Below are positions 8,108 to 17,494 of a stretch of 63,899 nucleotides of DNA, piece after piece (the stretch's first letter is position 1; every line of letters begins with the position of its first letter). Origin of the DNA: Halanaerobiales bacterium. Lineage in GTDB: Bacteria; Bacillota; Halanaerobiia; Halanaerobiales; DTU029. The notes under the pieces are model-generated. The model was not told where the DNA came from. It made no database searches and saw only the letters and a program-made list of their open reading frames with translations. A program made the translations under genes and the position numbers. Location of the stretch: the NCBI GenBank assembly GCA_029981855.1, contig JARRCS010000016.1, forward strand, positions 1-63,899, read 5' to 3'.

Positions 8108-9496
8108 TTATTGTGCTTTCTTCTCAAATTCTTTTTCACTTTTTTCGGTATTCATACGTTCATCATTAATATGTCTCGAACGTTTATGCCAGCGTTTTGA
8201 AAGCTCATCTAACTCTTTAGCTACATTCCCCTTAAGAACCATATCTGCTCCCGGATGAGTTGGCCTGGCACCTGATTCCTCTATTATATCCCTTAAAGCC
8301 TGGGGATTATCTATAATCGGGCAGGGTGCCATTAAATTATCGGTAAAGGGCTGACGTTTCTGGTAAGATTTAAATAACGGTGTCTGTAATACTTCCTTTA
8401 AACTCTTATCCTTAATATTATCTACGGCAAAATGAACAAAAGCACAGGGTTCCACATCTCCCATAGCATTAATATGGAAATAACGCCTTCCTCCAGCTAT
8501 ACAGCCACCAGTAAAAGTACCGTCATTCCAGAAATCAGCAACAAACAATGGAAAATTGCTCCTGATCTCCGGAACTCTATAAGCCAGCCATTCCCGCTGC
8601 TCGGGAGTAAGCATCATATCAAGGTTCGGATTCCGGCCGATGGGAACATAATGAAAAGACCAACTATAAGTTGCACCCTTATTAATAAGATGGTGAATAA
8701 ACTCATCACTGAATAATTCTTTAACATTATAGCGAGTAACCGTTACACTTGTTCCAAAAACTATACCGCGTTCCCTGAGTCTATCCATGGCAGCCATTAT
8801 TTTATCATAAACACCTTCTCCCCGCCGTTCATCAGTGGCTTCTTTGTAGCCTTCCAGACTGATTGCGGGAGTAATATTACCGACTTTAAGCATTTTATCG
8901 GCCATTTCTTCATCAATTAAAGTACCATTTGTATACATCATAAAGGTAACATCACTGTGTTTTTCGAAGATATCAAATAGATATGGATATAGTGTTGGTT
9001 CACCGCCAGAAAGAACTATAAAATATATTCCAAGTTCCTTTGCCTCAGTAATTATTCTATCTATTGTTTCAAATTCTAAACTATGACTTTTACTATATTT
9101 ACCGGCCCAACAACCTGTACATTTGAGATTACAGACACTGGTTGGGTCAATCAAAATAGTCCAAGGCACATCTACTCCCAACTCATCTGCAACCTTAAAT
9201 TGTTGGGGAATACCAAGTAAACCGGAATTAACAAAGAAGTTCATAACCAGACCTTCCTGGTAACTGGGCGCTATTTCGGTAAACTTTTTAACATAATCCC
9301 TGACAATTGAATTATTTTTGAAACCCTCTCTTATCGCAGCAATTTGTTTATGGTGATTCTCAGTACTTGCTATCTTATCAGCAAGATTCAGGACCTTCAG
9401 AAAGTTTTTTTCAGGATCCTTCTTAATATAATTCATAGTCTGCTTAAGTACTTGTTCAGCGGCAAATTTCTTGGCAAAGTTAAAATTAATTGCCAT
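8108..9496 (-). CDS. Radical SAM enzyme with SPASM-like C-terminus
   Basis: 462 residues. The radical SAM cluster motif is CNLKCTGC (CX3CX2C) in the context DPTSVCNLKCTGCWAG, followed by the SAM-binding GGEPTL. C-terminal cysteines in CIAGGRR, EPCAF and APCPI suggest an auxiliary Fe-S site. A helical N-terminal domain of about 120 residues precedes the barrel. Relatives are widespread in Firmicutes and usually unnamed; radical SAM enzymes that make membrane-spanning or ether-type lipids are one candidate function, which its shared operator with a phospholipase would fit, but this is inference. Start at 9496 chosen because AAAGGGGGG lies just upstream; the reading from 9553 adds 19 unlikely residues across that site. 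Confidence 0.85.
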   Translation of the reverse strand: MAINFNFAKKFAAEQVLKQTMNYIKKDPEKNFLKVLNLADKIASTENHHKQIAAIREGFKNNSIVRDYVKKFTEIAPSYQEGLVMNFFVNSGLLGIPQQFKVADELGVDVPWTILIDPTSVCNLKCTGCWAGKYSKSHSLEFETIDRIITEAKELGIYFIVLSGGEPTLYPYLFDIFEKHSDVTFMMYTNGTLIDEEMADKMLKVGNITPAISLEGYKEATDERRGEGVYDKIMAAMDRLRERGIVFGTSVTVTRYNVKELFSDEFIHHLINKGATYSWSFHYVPIGRNPNLDMMLTPEQREWLAYRVPEIRSNFPLFVADFWNDGTFTGGCIAGGRRYFHINAMGDVEPCAFVHFAVDNIKDKSLKEVLQTPLFKSYQKRQPFTDNLMAPCPIIDNPQALRDIIEESGARPTHPGADMVLKGNVAKELDELSKRWHKRSRHINDERMNTEKSEKEFEKKAQ

Positions 9497-9645
9497 TTTG
9501 TTCCCCCCTTTAACAAAATTAAAATTTTTGGTAATAACCTTATGCAACCCCACCTAAAATCGTTTTTCCAAAATCACATTACGGTTAAAATAATTAGTTC
9601 TACTGTGATTGAATTGTCATTAATAATCTAATCATATTTTTTAAT

Positions 9646-9700
9646 TCGGACATCCGATTTAATCTGGTTATAGTATAATATAATTGATCTTGATTGTCAA
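9646..9700 (-). promoter_or_regulatory. Radical SAM gene promoter with TCGGA-N2-TCCGA operator
   Basis: Minus-strand sigma-A promoter: TTGACA (9695-9700), a 17-bp spacer, TATACT (9672-9677). The palindrome TCGGACATCCGA (9646-9657) lies just downstream of the expected start of transcription, a position suited to repression. Flanking bases extend the symmetry to AATTCGG...CCGATTT. Confidence 0.8.
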
Positions 9701-9753
9701 GACTATTCTTAAATTACACTGATTTATCGTAACTACTCAGGCATAACTTTTAT

Positions 9754-10034
9754 TTAATGCCTAAAATATTCATGTTTTTTCCGCGGCAGATAGATCCCTT
9801 CTTTCAACATATGATTAAAATATATTGCAAAAGCATCTGTATCACACTCTTTCCCCAGGACCCAACATAATCAATATATTCATTACCATCAACATCATAG
9901 ATTAATGCTCCATCACCCCTGTCAATAAATAACGGGTCATTATTAACAGCAGAGAAAGCCCGGGCAGGAGGGTTATTTACTCCCCCGGAAATAACCTGTT
10001 TAGTTTCCTGAAAAAGTTTCCTTGATTTTGACAT
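9754..10034 (-). pseudogene. hemL: Glutamate-1-semialdehyde aminomutase, internally deleted
   Basis: The first 60 codons encode a normal HemL N-terminus ([20 protein letters not shown], then [12 protein letters not shown]). Right after SWG, where the PLILGH segment should follow, the sequence jumps to a HemL-like C-terminus read one frame off ([20 protein letters not shown], ending at a TAA at 9754). Some 300 or more central codons, including the PLP lysine, are missing and the junction is out of frame, so no aminomutase can be made. It follows hemB by 20 bp, where an intact hemL normally ends this operon. An intact copy may exist elsewhere. Confidence 0.88.
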
Positions 10035-10054
10035 AATTTCACCCCAGTAATTAC

Positions 10055-11035
10055 TTAGTTACTCTTTAACCAGTCTACAACATCCTTGGCCCAGTAAGTA
10101 ATAATTATTTCCGCTCCAGCTCGCTTTATACTTGTTAAGATCTCTAAAGCTACTTCTTTTTCCTTAAGCCAGCCTTTTTCAGCCGCCGCTTTAACCATGG
10201 CATACTCCCCACTAACATTATAAGCAGCTAAAGGGAAATTAATATTGTCTTTAACCCGTCTGATAATGTCAAGATAGGCTAAAGCAGGTTTAACCATTAC
10301 AATATCAGCACCCTCTTTTATATCTAACTCAATCTCCCTCAATGCTTCATTACTATTTGCGGGATCCATCTGATAAGTACTCCTATCTCCTTCCTGGGGA
10401 GCCGAATGAGCTGCATCACGGAAGGGACCATAAAAGCTGGATGCATATTTGGCTGAATAGGCCATAATCGATACCTCTTTAAAACCTGTTTCATCTAATT
10501 TGCGGCGTATAGCTTTTATTCGTCCATCCATCATATCTGAAGGAGCTACCATATCTGCCCCTGCCTGAGCATGGGACACAGCTACCCTGGCTAAATACTC
10601 CAATGAGACATCGTTTTGCACATAGCCATCCTTAATAACTCCACAATGACCATGACTGGTATACTGGCATAGACAAACATCTGTAATCACCAGTAATCCA
10701 GGATACTCACTCTTAATCCTCCGGCAAGCCCGCTGGACAATACCATCTTCTGCCCAGGCACTAGAGCCTTTTTCATCCTTAGATTCAGGGAGACCAAACA
10801 AAATTATGCCACCTATTCCCAGCTCAACTAATTCCTCTATTTCGCACATTAATAGATCTAAAGAAAAATGATGAATACCAGGCATAGAAGGAATCTCTTC
10901 TTTGACTCCAGTTCCAGGGACTACAAATAGAGGATATATTAAATCATCTAAACTCAATTTAGTTTCCCTGACCAATCTCCTGATTGATTCTGTCCGTCTT
11001 AACCTGCGTGGTCGATGAATAAAATCCATTGTCAT
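10055..11035 (-). CDS. hemB: Delta-aminolevulinic acid dehydratase (porphobilinogen synthase)
   Basis: 326 residues, full length. Condenses two 5-aminolevulinate molecules to porphobilinogen in the cytosol. Visible landmarks: cysteine-rich metal site [14 protein letters not shown], first Schiff-base lysine region [18 protein letters not shown], second in [11 protein letters not shown]. Its start overlaps the end of the cobA-hemD gene by 4 bp, indicating translational coupling in the hemA to hemB operon. With hemL broken downstream, its substrate must come from another hemL copy or from uptake. Confidence 0.96.
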   Translation of the reverse strand: MTMDFIHRPRRLRRTESIRRLVRETKLSLDDLIYPLFVVPGTGVKEEIPSMPGIHHFSLDLLMCEIEELVELGIGGIILFGLPESKDEKGSSAWAEDGIVQRACRRIKSEYPGLLVITDVCLCQYTSHGHCGVIKDGYVQNDVSLEYLARVAVSHAQAGADMVAPSDMMDGRIKAIRRKLDETGFKEVSIMAYSAKYASSFYGPFRDAAHSAPQEGDRSTYQMDPANSNEALREIELDIKEGADIVMVKPALAYLDIIRRVKDNINFPLAAYNVSGEYAMVKAAAEKGWLKEKEVALEILTSIKRAGAEIIITYWAKDVVDWLKSN

Positions 11036-12552
11036 CCCTCCAGACTTTTATAATAATCTTGTATAGCTGTCAGCAATCCTTTAACTGTATACTCCCCTGC
11101 CACAATATCAACTTCTAATCCATATTCTTCTACTGTTTGAGCTGTAATAGGACCTATACAGGCAATTTTAACCCCTTTAAGCAATTGCTGATAATCATTT
11201 GCTAGCCCTTGAATAAAATTATGAACCGTAGAAGAACTAGTAAAGGTTACCAGATCAACTTCATTGGCTCTTAATTTAGCGATTAAAACATTATTGTTAT
11301 CACCTCTGATAATACGGTATGCTGTAACATTATCAACAACAGCCCCTAAATCCTCCAGACCTTTTTGTAACTTCTTTCGGGCAATATCAGCCCTCGGTAA
11401 CAAGAATTTCTTACCGGTCAGATCCTGCCCTTTAAACCCCTGGATAATTGCTTCACTAACATATTCATCTGGAAGGTAATCAACCTGTAAACCATTTTTT
11501 CTTAACTGAGCTGCTGTTTCAGAACCAATAGCCCCGAGTTTAACTCCGGCAAAAGACCGCACATCTTTTCCCAAATCAAATAACCGCTCGATAACATATT
11601 TAACCCCATTAACACTGGTAAATACTACCCAGTCATAGCTTGCCAATTTTTCTAATTTCTCATCCAATTGACTATAATCTTCAGGAGGTAGAATCTTAAT
11701 AGCTGGTGCTTTAATCACATTTGCTCCTGCTTCTCGTAAAGAGTTACAAAAGGAAGTGGCTTGCCTGGCTGGACGGGTCACCACAATGCTCTTACCGAAT
11801 AATGGTCTGGTTTCAAACCAATTCAACTCCGCCCGCAGGTTAACTACATCCCCTACAATTATAATTGCTGGCGGTTTAAAATTGACCTCTCTTACCTTAG
11901 CAACAATGTTATCCAGACTACCTACCAGGGTTTCCTGTCCGCCTTTCGTACCACATCTGATCAAAGCCACCGGGGTATCAACATCACGTCCAGCTTCCAA
12001 CAATTTTGAAACAATCTCTGGTAGATTGCCTACCCCCATGAGAATCACTAATGTATCTACTCCAGTAGCTAACTCATTCCAATTAATGCCTGACTCTCCT
12101 TTACCGGATGCTTCATGGCCAGTAACGAAAGCCACAGAAGAACTAATATTACGATGGGTAACCGGGATGCCAGCATATGCAGGCCCAGCAATGGCCGAAG
12201 TTATCCCTGGTATAATTTCAAATCTAAGATTCTCCCTGGCTAACTCTCTAGCTTCTTCACCACCCCGGCCAAAAACAAAGGGGTCTCCCCCCTTTAATCT
12301 CGTAACAATCTTGCCTTCCCTGGCGTACTCAATCAGCAACTGATTTATTTCTGCCTGGGTACAATAGTGATTATGAGCTTTCTTGCCAACGAATATTAAT
12401 TCTGCACTATCTCTGGCTTCCGCAAGTAATCTCTCATTGACCAGATAGTCATATAATATTACATCTGCTTCCTTAATCGCTTTAAGACCCTTGACTGTAA
12501 TTAAACCTTCATCTCCAGGACCGGCGCCAACTAAGTATACTTTTCCCTCCAT
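11032..12552 (-). CDS. cobA-hemD: Uroporphyrinogen-III methyltransferase / synthase fusion
   Basis: 506 residues in two domains. Residues 1-245 are the SAM-dependent uroporphyrinogen-III C-methyltransferase ([18 protein letters not shown] at the start, [23 protein letters not shown]). Residues 250-506 are uroporphyrinogen-III synthase ([37 protein letters not shown]). One polypeptide therefore closes the tetrapyrrole ring and methylates it to precorrin-2, committing flux to siroheme or cobalamin, not haem. Two bases separate it from hemC and it overlaps hemB by 4 bp. The fusion is common in Clostridia. Confidence 0.95.
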   Translation of the reverse strand: MEGKVYLVGAGPGDEGLITVKGLKAIKEADVILYDYLVNERLLAEARDSAELIFVGKKAHNHYCTQAEINQLLIEYAREGKIVTRLKGGDPFVFGRGGEEARELARENLRFEIIPGITSAIAGPAYAGIPVTHRNISSSVAFVTGHEASGKGESGINWNELATGVDTLVILMGVGNLPEIVSKLLEAGRDVDTPVALIRCGTKGGQETLVGSLDNIVAKVREVNFKPPAIIIVGDVVNLRAELNWFETRPLFGKSIVVTRPARQATSFCNSLREAGANVIKAPAIKILPPEDYSQLDEKLEKLASYDWVVFTSVNGVKYVIERLFDLGKDVRSFAGVKLGAIGSETAAQLRKNGLQVDYLPDEYVSEAIIQGFKGQDLTGKKFLLPRADIARKKLQKGLEDLGAVVDNVTAYRIIRGDNNNVLIAKLRANEVDLVTFTSSSTVHNFIQGLANDYQQLLKGVKIACIGPITAQTVEEYGLEVDIVAGEYTVKGLLTAIQDYYKSLEG

Positions 12553-12554
12553 GA

Positions 12555-13493
12555 CTACTTCTTTCCTTCCTTAATCTCAGTTAAAATCTCCCTGGCTCCC
12601 TGGGCGATTAATCTTTTAGCCAGTTTAATCCCCAGCAAACGGGCTTCAGTTTTACTGGCTTTACTTCCTGTAACTTTTTCTCTTAGCACCTTACTACCAT
12701 CCACTCTAGCTACCATTCCCTCAATAACCAGTTTATTATTCTTAAATTGAGCATAAGCCCCTATTGGAACCTTACAACCACTATCTAAATAATCTAAGAA
12801 AGCATGTTCAGCTGTTACAAGAATAGCAGTAGATTGATGATTAATTGCTGTTAATAGGTCTCTCATTTCCTGATCATCTTCCCTGATTTCAACTGCCAGT
12901 GCACCCTGTCTTGCAGCTGGAATACAGATAGCTGGATTTAGATACTGGGTTATTTTATCCTCCCAGCCCAGTCTTTTTAAGCCAGCTGCTGCTAAAATAA
13001 TCCCATCTAACTCTGTCTCATTTAATATCTTCAATCTAGTGTCAATATTACCCCTGATCGGCAAAATTTCTAGATCGGGACGGTAATTAAGCAACTGGGC
13101 TTTTCGCCTTAAACTACCGGTTCCCAGTTTAGCCCCTGGGGGTAGCTGATCTAATGTAAACCCTTTTTTAGCAATTAAACTGTCCAAAGCCGTGACCCGT
13201 TCAGGTATGGCTCCTATTCCCAGTCCCGGGGCTAATTCAGCCGGTAAATCCTTATAACTATGCACTGCCAGATCAATCTCTCCATTTAATAAAGCTATCT
13301 CTATTTCTTTAATAAATAATCCTTTACCACTAATCTCAGCTAAGGGCTTGTTTAAAATTCGGTCACCTTTAGTACTAATCTTTTTTAATTCAAAATTATA
13401 GCCAGGATACTTTTCCTTTAACATATTGGCTATTATCTCTGCCTGGGCTACAGCCAACTTGCTTGGCCGTGTTCCAATAATAATCTCTTTCAT
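12555..13493 (-). CDS. hemC: Hydroxymethylbilane synthase (porphobilinogen deaminase)
   Basis: 312 residues, standard length. Polymerises four porphobilinogens into hydroxymethylbilane using a dipyrromethane cofactor attached to the cysteine in SGCKVPIGAYA. Other family landmarks are IGTRPSKLAVAQAE at the N-terminus, KDLPAELAPGL and GTGSLRRKAQL. It lies within the siroheme operon between the siroheme dehydrogenase gene and cobA-hemD. Confidence 0.96.
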   Translation of the reverse strand: MKEIIIGTRPSKLAVAQAEIIANMLKEKYPGYNFELKKISTKGDRILNKPLAEISGKGLFIKEIEIALLNGEIDLAVHSYKDLPAELAPGLGIGAIPERVTALDSLIAKKGFTLDQLPPGAKLGTGSLRRKAQLLNYRPDLEILPIRGNIDTRLKILNETELDGIILAAAGLKRLGWEDKITQYLNPAICIPAARQGALAVEIREDDQEMRDLLTAINHQSTAILVTAEHAFLDYLDSGCKVPIGAYAQFKNNKLVIEGMVARVDGSKVLREKVTGSKASKTEARLLGIKLAKRLIAQGAREILTEIKEGKK

Positions 13494-13541
13494 ACCATCC
13501 TCCTCTAAAATTACCTTCCCGCTAATCTCAATACTTAAGCC

Positions 13542-14216
13542 TTAAGCCTTAATCCTAACATCACCACCTATTATAAACTCACAACCCAGTTCAGTCTGTA
13601 AAACTTCCTTTATCTTGTCGATACCGGCATTTTTATCTGCAGCTAACAAAGCCAACAACTCTAGATTAGCTAATTTTCTAAAAACCTCTCTTCGCTCTTC
13701 TTCAGCAACAACTTTATCGATAATCACTGGTCTTAGCTGACCCATTACCTGCAAAAAATTAGCATATTCTTCCCCAAAATATTCCTCCAATTTTTTTCTA
13801 ATCTCTTTTGCTAAAGCTGGTGAATTCCCTCCTGTAGCAATGGTTATCAGCAGATCACCCCGTTCTACTATAGCCGGTAGAGTGAAGTTTGATAATTGGG
13901 CATCATCAACTACATTTACTAGTTTGTTTTCTGCCAGGGCTAACTCTCCAATCTGTTTATTAATCTGTTTATCATTAGTGGCAGCGATTACCATAAAACA
14001 TCCTTTAATATCATCGGGTACAAATTTCCTCTTACAATATGTTATGTTTTCACTATTGATTAAACCAGCAACTCTATTAATAACTCGGGGACTTACAAGC
14101 GTAATCCTGGCACCAGCACGCAAAAGCCGTTTTAGTTTACGCCAGGCTACTTTACCTCCTCCTACCACTAATACCTGTCTATCCGTTAAATCAATATTTA
14201 CAGGATAAGGATTCAT
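13542..14216 (-). CDS. Precorrin-2 dehydrogenase / sirohydrochlorin ferrochelatase
   Basis: 224 residues, the CysG-N/Met8p-type enzyme that oxidises precorrin-2 with NAD+ and can insert iron to give siroheme. The NAD-binding motif VLVVGGGKVAWRKLKRLL is near the N-terminus and TLPAIVERGDLLITIATGGNSPALAKEIRKKLE is the catalytic region seen in the family. Start ATG at 14216 is chosen because GGAGG lies 5 bp upstream; the in-frame ATG at 14228 contains that ribosome-binding site. It begins 13 bp after hemA and feeds the siroheme-dependent AsrC encoded next door. Confidence 0.93.
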   Translation of the reverse strand: MNPYPVNIDLTDRQVLVVGGGKVAWRKLKRLLRAGARITLVSPRVINRVAGLINSENITYCKRKFVPDDIKGCFMVIAATNDKQINKQIGELALAENKLVNVVDDAQLSNFTLPAIVERGDLLITIATGGNSPALAKEIRKKLEEYFGEEYANFLQVMGQLRPVIIDKVVAEEERREVFRKLANLELLALLAADKNAGIDKIKEVLQTELGCEFIIGGDVRIKA

Positions 14217-14229
14217 TTTTTCCTCCATC

Positions 14230-15492
14230 TTATAATTCTTCAGTAAACAATTCCCTGATTACCTCTATTTTTTGACTATCACCATCACTATTGGCTAATG
14301 CTTTAATACCTATAGTCGGTGCATGTAACAACTTATTTACTAAACGATGGGCTAGACTTGAAATTATCTCTTCGGGTTGAGCATTTGAAGAAGATAATTG
14401 TTTTAATGCTCTTCTTAACTCTTCTTCTTTTATCTCTTCTGCCTTTTGTCTTATCTGTTTAATTACCGGTACACATTGTCGTGTTTTTAACCATTTTTTA
14501 AATTGGACTACTTCCTCATCGATTATCTTTTCTACTTTCTCTACTTCTTCTTTACGTTGGGTCAGATTCTCTTCTACTACTGATTCTAAATCATCAAGAT
14601 CATATAAATGAACACCAGGGATTTCATTAACCTCTGGTTCAATATCCCGCGGGATTGCAATATCAATTAAGAATAGAGGGCCTCTTTTCTCCTGCATAGC
14701 TTCTTTAATCATCTTATAATGAAGCACATAATGGGGAGCTGCTGTAGAAGCAATTATTATATCCACTTTTCTTAACCAATCCTCTAAATGGTCCCAGGTA
14801 ACAGCCTCTCCATTAAATCTTGCAGCCAATTCCTTACCACGTTCATAAGTCCGGTTAGCTACTATTACCCCTTTAACACCATAATCAACCAAACTCTTTA
14901 AGGTTAATTCACTGGTCTCACCGGCCCCCAGGATTAAAACAGTCTCTCCCGATAATGAACCAAAAATCTTTCTGGCCAGCTCTACAGCTGCATAACTGAC
15001 TGAGGCGGCATTACAATTAATCTTCGTTTCCGTCCTGGCCCTTTTCCCTACACGCAAAGTTTCAGTAAAGAGCCTGTGTAAATAACCCTCTACTACTTTC
15101 AGTGTCTTCGCTCTTTGAAAAGCATCTTTAATTTGTCCTAAGATCTGATCCTCCCCAATAACTAAAGAGTCTATCCCGCTTGCTACCTGATATAGGTGCT
15201 TTATTCCTTCTGGACCACAATGGATATAGATATAATCCCTTAATTCCTCAATCCCTAAATGGGAGATTTGACTCAAATAGGTCAGGGTAAAATCTTCAGC
15301 ATTGCTTCTATCATCAGCTATTAAATATATTTCTGTCCGGTTACAGGTGGATAGCACTACCCCTTCTTTCAAGTCAGGATTGGACTTTATAGAAGATAAC
15401 AAATTATTCTGCTCCCTGGTTGACAGTGATAGGCGTTCTCTTACCGCTAAGGGAGTAGTTTTATGATTAGCCCCTATTACGACTAATTCCAT
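14230..15492 (-). CDS. hemA: Glutamyl-tRNA reductase
   Basis: 420 residues. Reduces glutamyl-tRNA(Glu) to glutamate-1-semialdehyde, the first step of the C5 pathway. Catalytic cysteine motif STCNRTEIY, GEDQILGQIKDA, NADPH-binding LILGAGETSELTLKSL and the C-terminal dimerisation helices are all present. It is the first gene of the siroheme operon, with a good promoter 50-80 bp upstream. The next enzyme of the pathway, HemL, is present only as a deleted pseudogene at the far end of this operon. Confidence 0.96.
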   Translation of the reverse strand: MELVVIGANHKTTPLAVRERLSLSTREQNNLLSSIKSNPDLKEGVVLSTCNRTEIYLIADDRSNAEDFTLTYLSQISHLGIEELRDYIYIHCGPEGIKHLYQVASGIDSLVIGEDQILGQIKDAFQRAKTLKVVEGYLHRLFTETLRVGKRARTETKINCNAASVSYAAVELARKIFGSLSGETVLILGAGETSELTLKSLVDYGVKGVIVANRTYERGKELAARFNGEAVTWDHLEDWLRKVDIIIASTAAPHYVLHYKMIKEAMQEKRGPLFLIDIAIPRDIEPEVNEIPGVHLYDLDDLESVVEENLTQRKEEVEKVEKIIDEEVVQFKKWLKTRQCVPVIKQIRQKAEEIKEEELRRALKQLSSSNAQPEEIISSLAHRLVNKLLHAPTIGIKALANSDGDSQKIEVIRELFTEEL

Positions 15493-15541
15493 CCTTTATC
15501 ACCTCGAAGATCTATTAGCTGTTTTTTACTTTAGTACCTTA

Positions 15542-15570
15542 ATTATATATTTTATCAATAATTTATTCAA
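15542..15570 (-). promoter_or_regulatory. Sigma-A promoter of the hemA operon
   Basis: Minus strand: TTGAAT (15565-15570), 17-bp spacer, TATAAT (15542-15547). It lies about 50 bp upstream of hemA and after the asrC terminator, so the siroheme operon has its own promoter. Confidence 0.75.
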
Positions 15571-15604
15571 ACTACTTGTTATACCGTTGAGCCTGAGTTA
15601 AAAA

Positions 15605-15644
15605 TAATTATAGGTGGAAGCATATACACCCCCACCCATAATTA
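15605..15644 (-). terminator. Rho-independent terminator after asrABC
   Basis: Arms TAATTATAGGTGG (15605-15617) and CCACCCATAATTA (15632-15644). Read on the minus strand the single mismatch becomes a G-U pair and the stem is followed by TTTTT. It separates asrABC from hemA. Confidence 0.8.
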
Positions 15645-15668
15645 TCTTAAATATTTAGTTATCCGTCC

Positions 15669-16685
15669 TTATTTAGTATTACAGGCAGGTTTAACATGTA
15701 TATTGGCTCTATATTCAGTCTCTGCCCAGTAAATTTTGTCAGCTACCTCAGCCTCCGGGTTTAACTCAACACCTTTTAGGATCATTTCTTTAAATTTATC
15801 ATATCCGGCTCTATCAATCAGATGTCCACCGTGCAGGTATACCGGTTTATGGTTCAGAATCTCAGCAGAGAATTCCTGCCAGTTGCCAATAACACCCAGA
15901 ACAACATCTTCAGTCACCCAGTTTAAGAACATCTTGCCCATCCGGGGATACTGTTTACCAGATCTACCACCAATTATTACTCTATAGAATTTTTTAGGAT
16001 TTCTGGTCCAGGCACCAGTTGGACAGACAGTGGCACACTCACCACAACCAACACAGCAGCAGGTATCCTTAACAATCTTTCCTTTTTCCACAGATAAGAC
16101 TCCAGTTGCATGGTGGGCACAGGTTTCAACACACTTTTTACAGCAAATACAACGATCATAGTCATATTCCATCTTGGCAATACCAATGATACCGAAATCA
16201 TTAAATTGAGCCTTGGCACAGTCGTTAGGACAACCAGCTACACTCATTTTTATATGATAATCACTGGGAAAGATAAGTTTTTCTAACTTTCTGGCCAGAG
16301 TAGTTGTATCAATATTTGCTTTGATACAGTGACTATTTCCTATACAAGCCATGATATTACGGGCACCTATCGTTGGATAACCTTTATCATTAACATCCAT
16401 ATCAACATCACATAACTCTACTTCAATATCTTCAATATAGGATTTTATATATTCATTAACTGCCTCTATATTTTCATACTTAATCCCGGGTAAGGAAAAA
16501 GTTTGTCTCATTCCTAAGTGAAACTGTCCATTGCCCCAGGTATCAGCAATATGTTGGACCAGCGATAAATGCCTGGCCTCTATAACACCACCGGGCACAC
16601 GCATCTGAAGCATAAATTCACCGGGTACTTTAGACTGACGAAAACAATTCTTTTGCAGTTCTTTTATATTAATGTCATGATTCAT
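15669..16685 (-). CDS. asrC: Anaerobic sulfite reductase subunit C (siroheme catalytic)
   Basis: 338 residues. Reduces sulfite to sulfide at a siroheme-[4Fe-4S] centre. The coupled-cofactor cysteines are in ACIGNSHC and AGCPNDC; a ferredoxin-type insert with CICCKKCVETC and CCVGCGECATVCP binds two more clusters. The N-terminus has the nitrite/sulfite reductase ferredoxin-like half domain (GEFMLQMRVPGGV). It is the third gene of asrABC, with the siroheme operon directly downstream, so cofactor supply and apoenzyme are neighbours. Confidence 0.95.
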   Translation of the reverse strand: MNHDINIKELQKNCFRQSKVPGEFMLQMRVPGGVIEARHLSLVQHIADTWGNGQFHLGMRQTFSLPGIKYENIEAVNEYIKSYIEDIEVELCDVDMDVNDKGYPTIGARNIMACIGNSHCIKANIDTTTLARKLEKLIFPSDYHIKMSVAGCPNDCAKAQFNDFGIIGIAKMEYDYDRCICCKKCVETCAHHATGVLSVEKGKIVKDTCCCVGCGECATVCPTGAWTRNPKKFYRVIIGGRSGKQYPRMGKMFLNWVTEDVVLGVIGNWQEFSAEILNHKPVYLHGGHLIDRAGYDKFKEMILKGVELNPEAEVADKIYWAETEYRANIHVKPACNTK

Positions 16686-16702
16686 AGTTTAACACCCCCT
16701 AA

Positions 16703-17494
16703 TTAATCTAATAACTCTTTGGCTTTAGTGTAGTTAAATACTGGTCCCTCTAAACAAACATAAGTTTCGTCAATCTTGCAATGACCGCATTTGCCTACAG
16801 CACAGGACATCTTTCTCTCAAAGGACACCCAGATCTTTTCTTCAGGCACTCCATTCTTTAAACATTCTAAAGCAGCAAAATGCATCATTGCTGGAGGCCC
16901 TACAATGATTACGTTATAATCTTCAAAGGTATCAAATGGAATTTTTTTAATGTGTTCGGTTACAAACCCAACTTCAAATCCTTCAACCTGTTCGTTATCA
17001 AGGGTATAGATTGTGTTAAATTTTGTTTTGAAGTTCTCTAAATCCTCTTCAAACAAAATACTCTTTTTATCTTTAAATCCAGCAATAAAGTATAATGAGT
17101 TTATGTCATCTGGATTTTGGTAAAAATGCTTTAAAGTACTTCTAACAGGAGAAACCCCGGTACCACCGGCTATGACAACTAAATCCTTGTCCTTGTATTT
17201 ATCTATGGGAAAAGATGTGCCATACGGCCCACGCATAAATAGTTTATCTCCAGGCCGCAAATTAAAAATTTCATTTGTAACTTTACCAACTTTTCTGATG
17301 GTAAATTCCAGCCAATTATCTCCCATAGCACTCACAGATATTGGGGCTTCACCGATTTTAGGCAGCGATATTTGAAAAAATTGTCCATGCTCAACCTTCA
17401 AATCAGCTTCAACTCTAAATGTATACTCGATTTCTGTCTCACGGATGATCTCTAAAATTTCATGTGGCTTGGGAAGTAATAGATTCTTACTCAT
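16703..17494 (-). CDS. asrB: Anaerobic sulfite reductase subunit B (FAD/NAD(P)H)
   Basis: 263 residues of the ferredoxin-NADP reductase-like family. FAD-binding RKVGKVTNEIF and MRGPYGTSFP, nucleotide-binding VIAGGTGVSPVRS, and a C-terminal [2Fe-2S] motif CAVGKCGHCKIDETYVC are visible. It passes electrons from NAD(P)H to AsrA/AsrC. It starts one base before asrA ends and is 17 bp upstream of asrC. Confidence 0.95.
   Translation of the reverse strand: MSKNLLLPKPHEILEIIRETEIEYTFRVEADLKVEHGQFFQISLPKIGEAPISVSAMGDNWLEFTIRKVGKVTNEIFNLRPGDKLFMRGPYGTSFPIDKYKDKDLVVIAGGTGVSPVRSTLKHFYQNPDDINSLYFIAGFKDKKSILFEEDLENFKTKFNTIYTLDNEQVEGFEVGFVTEHIKKIPFDTFEDYNVIIVGPPAMMHFAALECLKNGVPEEKIWVSFERKMSCAVGKCGHCKIDETYVCLEGPVFNYTKAKELLD

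Noticed and set aside
11756-12343. 195-codon plus-strand ORF inside cobA-hemD
   Set aside because: Antisense shadow of a well-conserved gene with no independent start signals.
15605-15644. Possible riboswitch before hemA
   Set aside because: The hairpin with a minus-strand T tract is best explained as the asrABC terminator, and the hemA promoter lies downstream of it.
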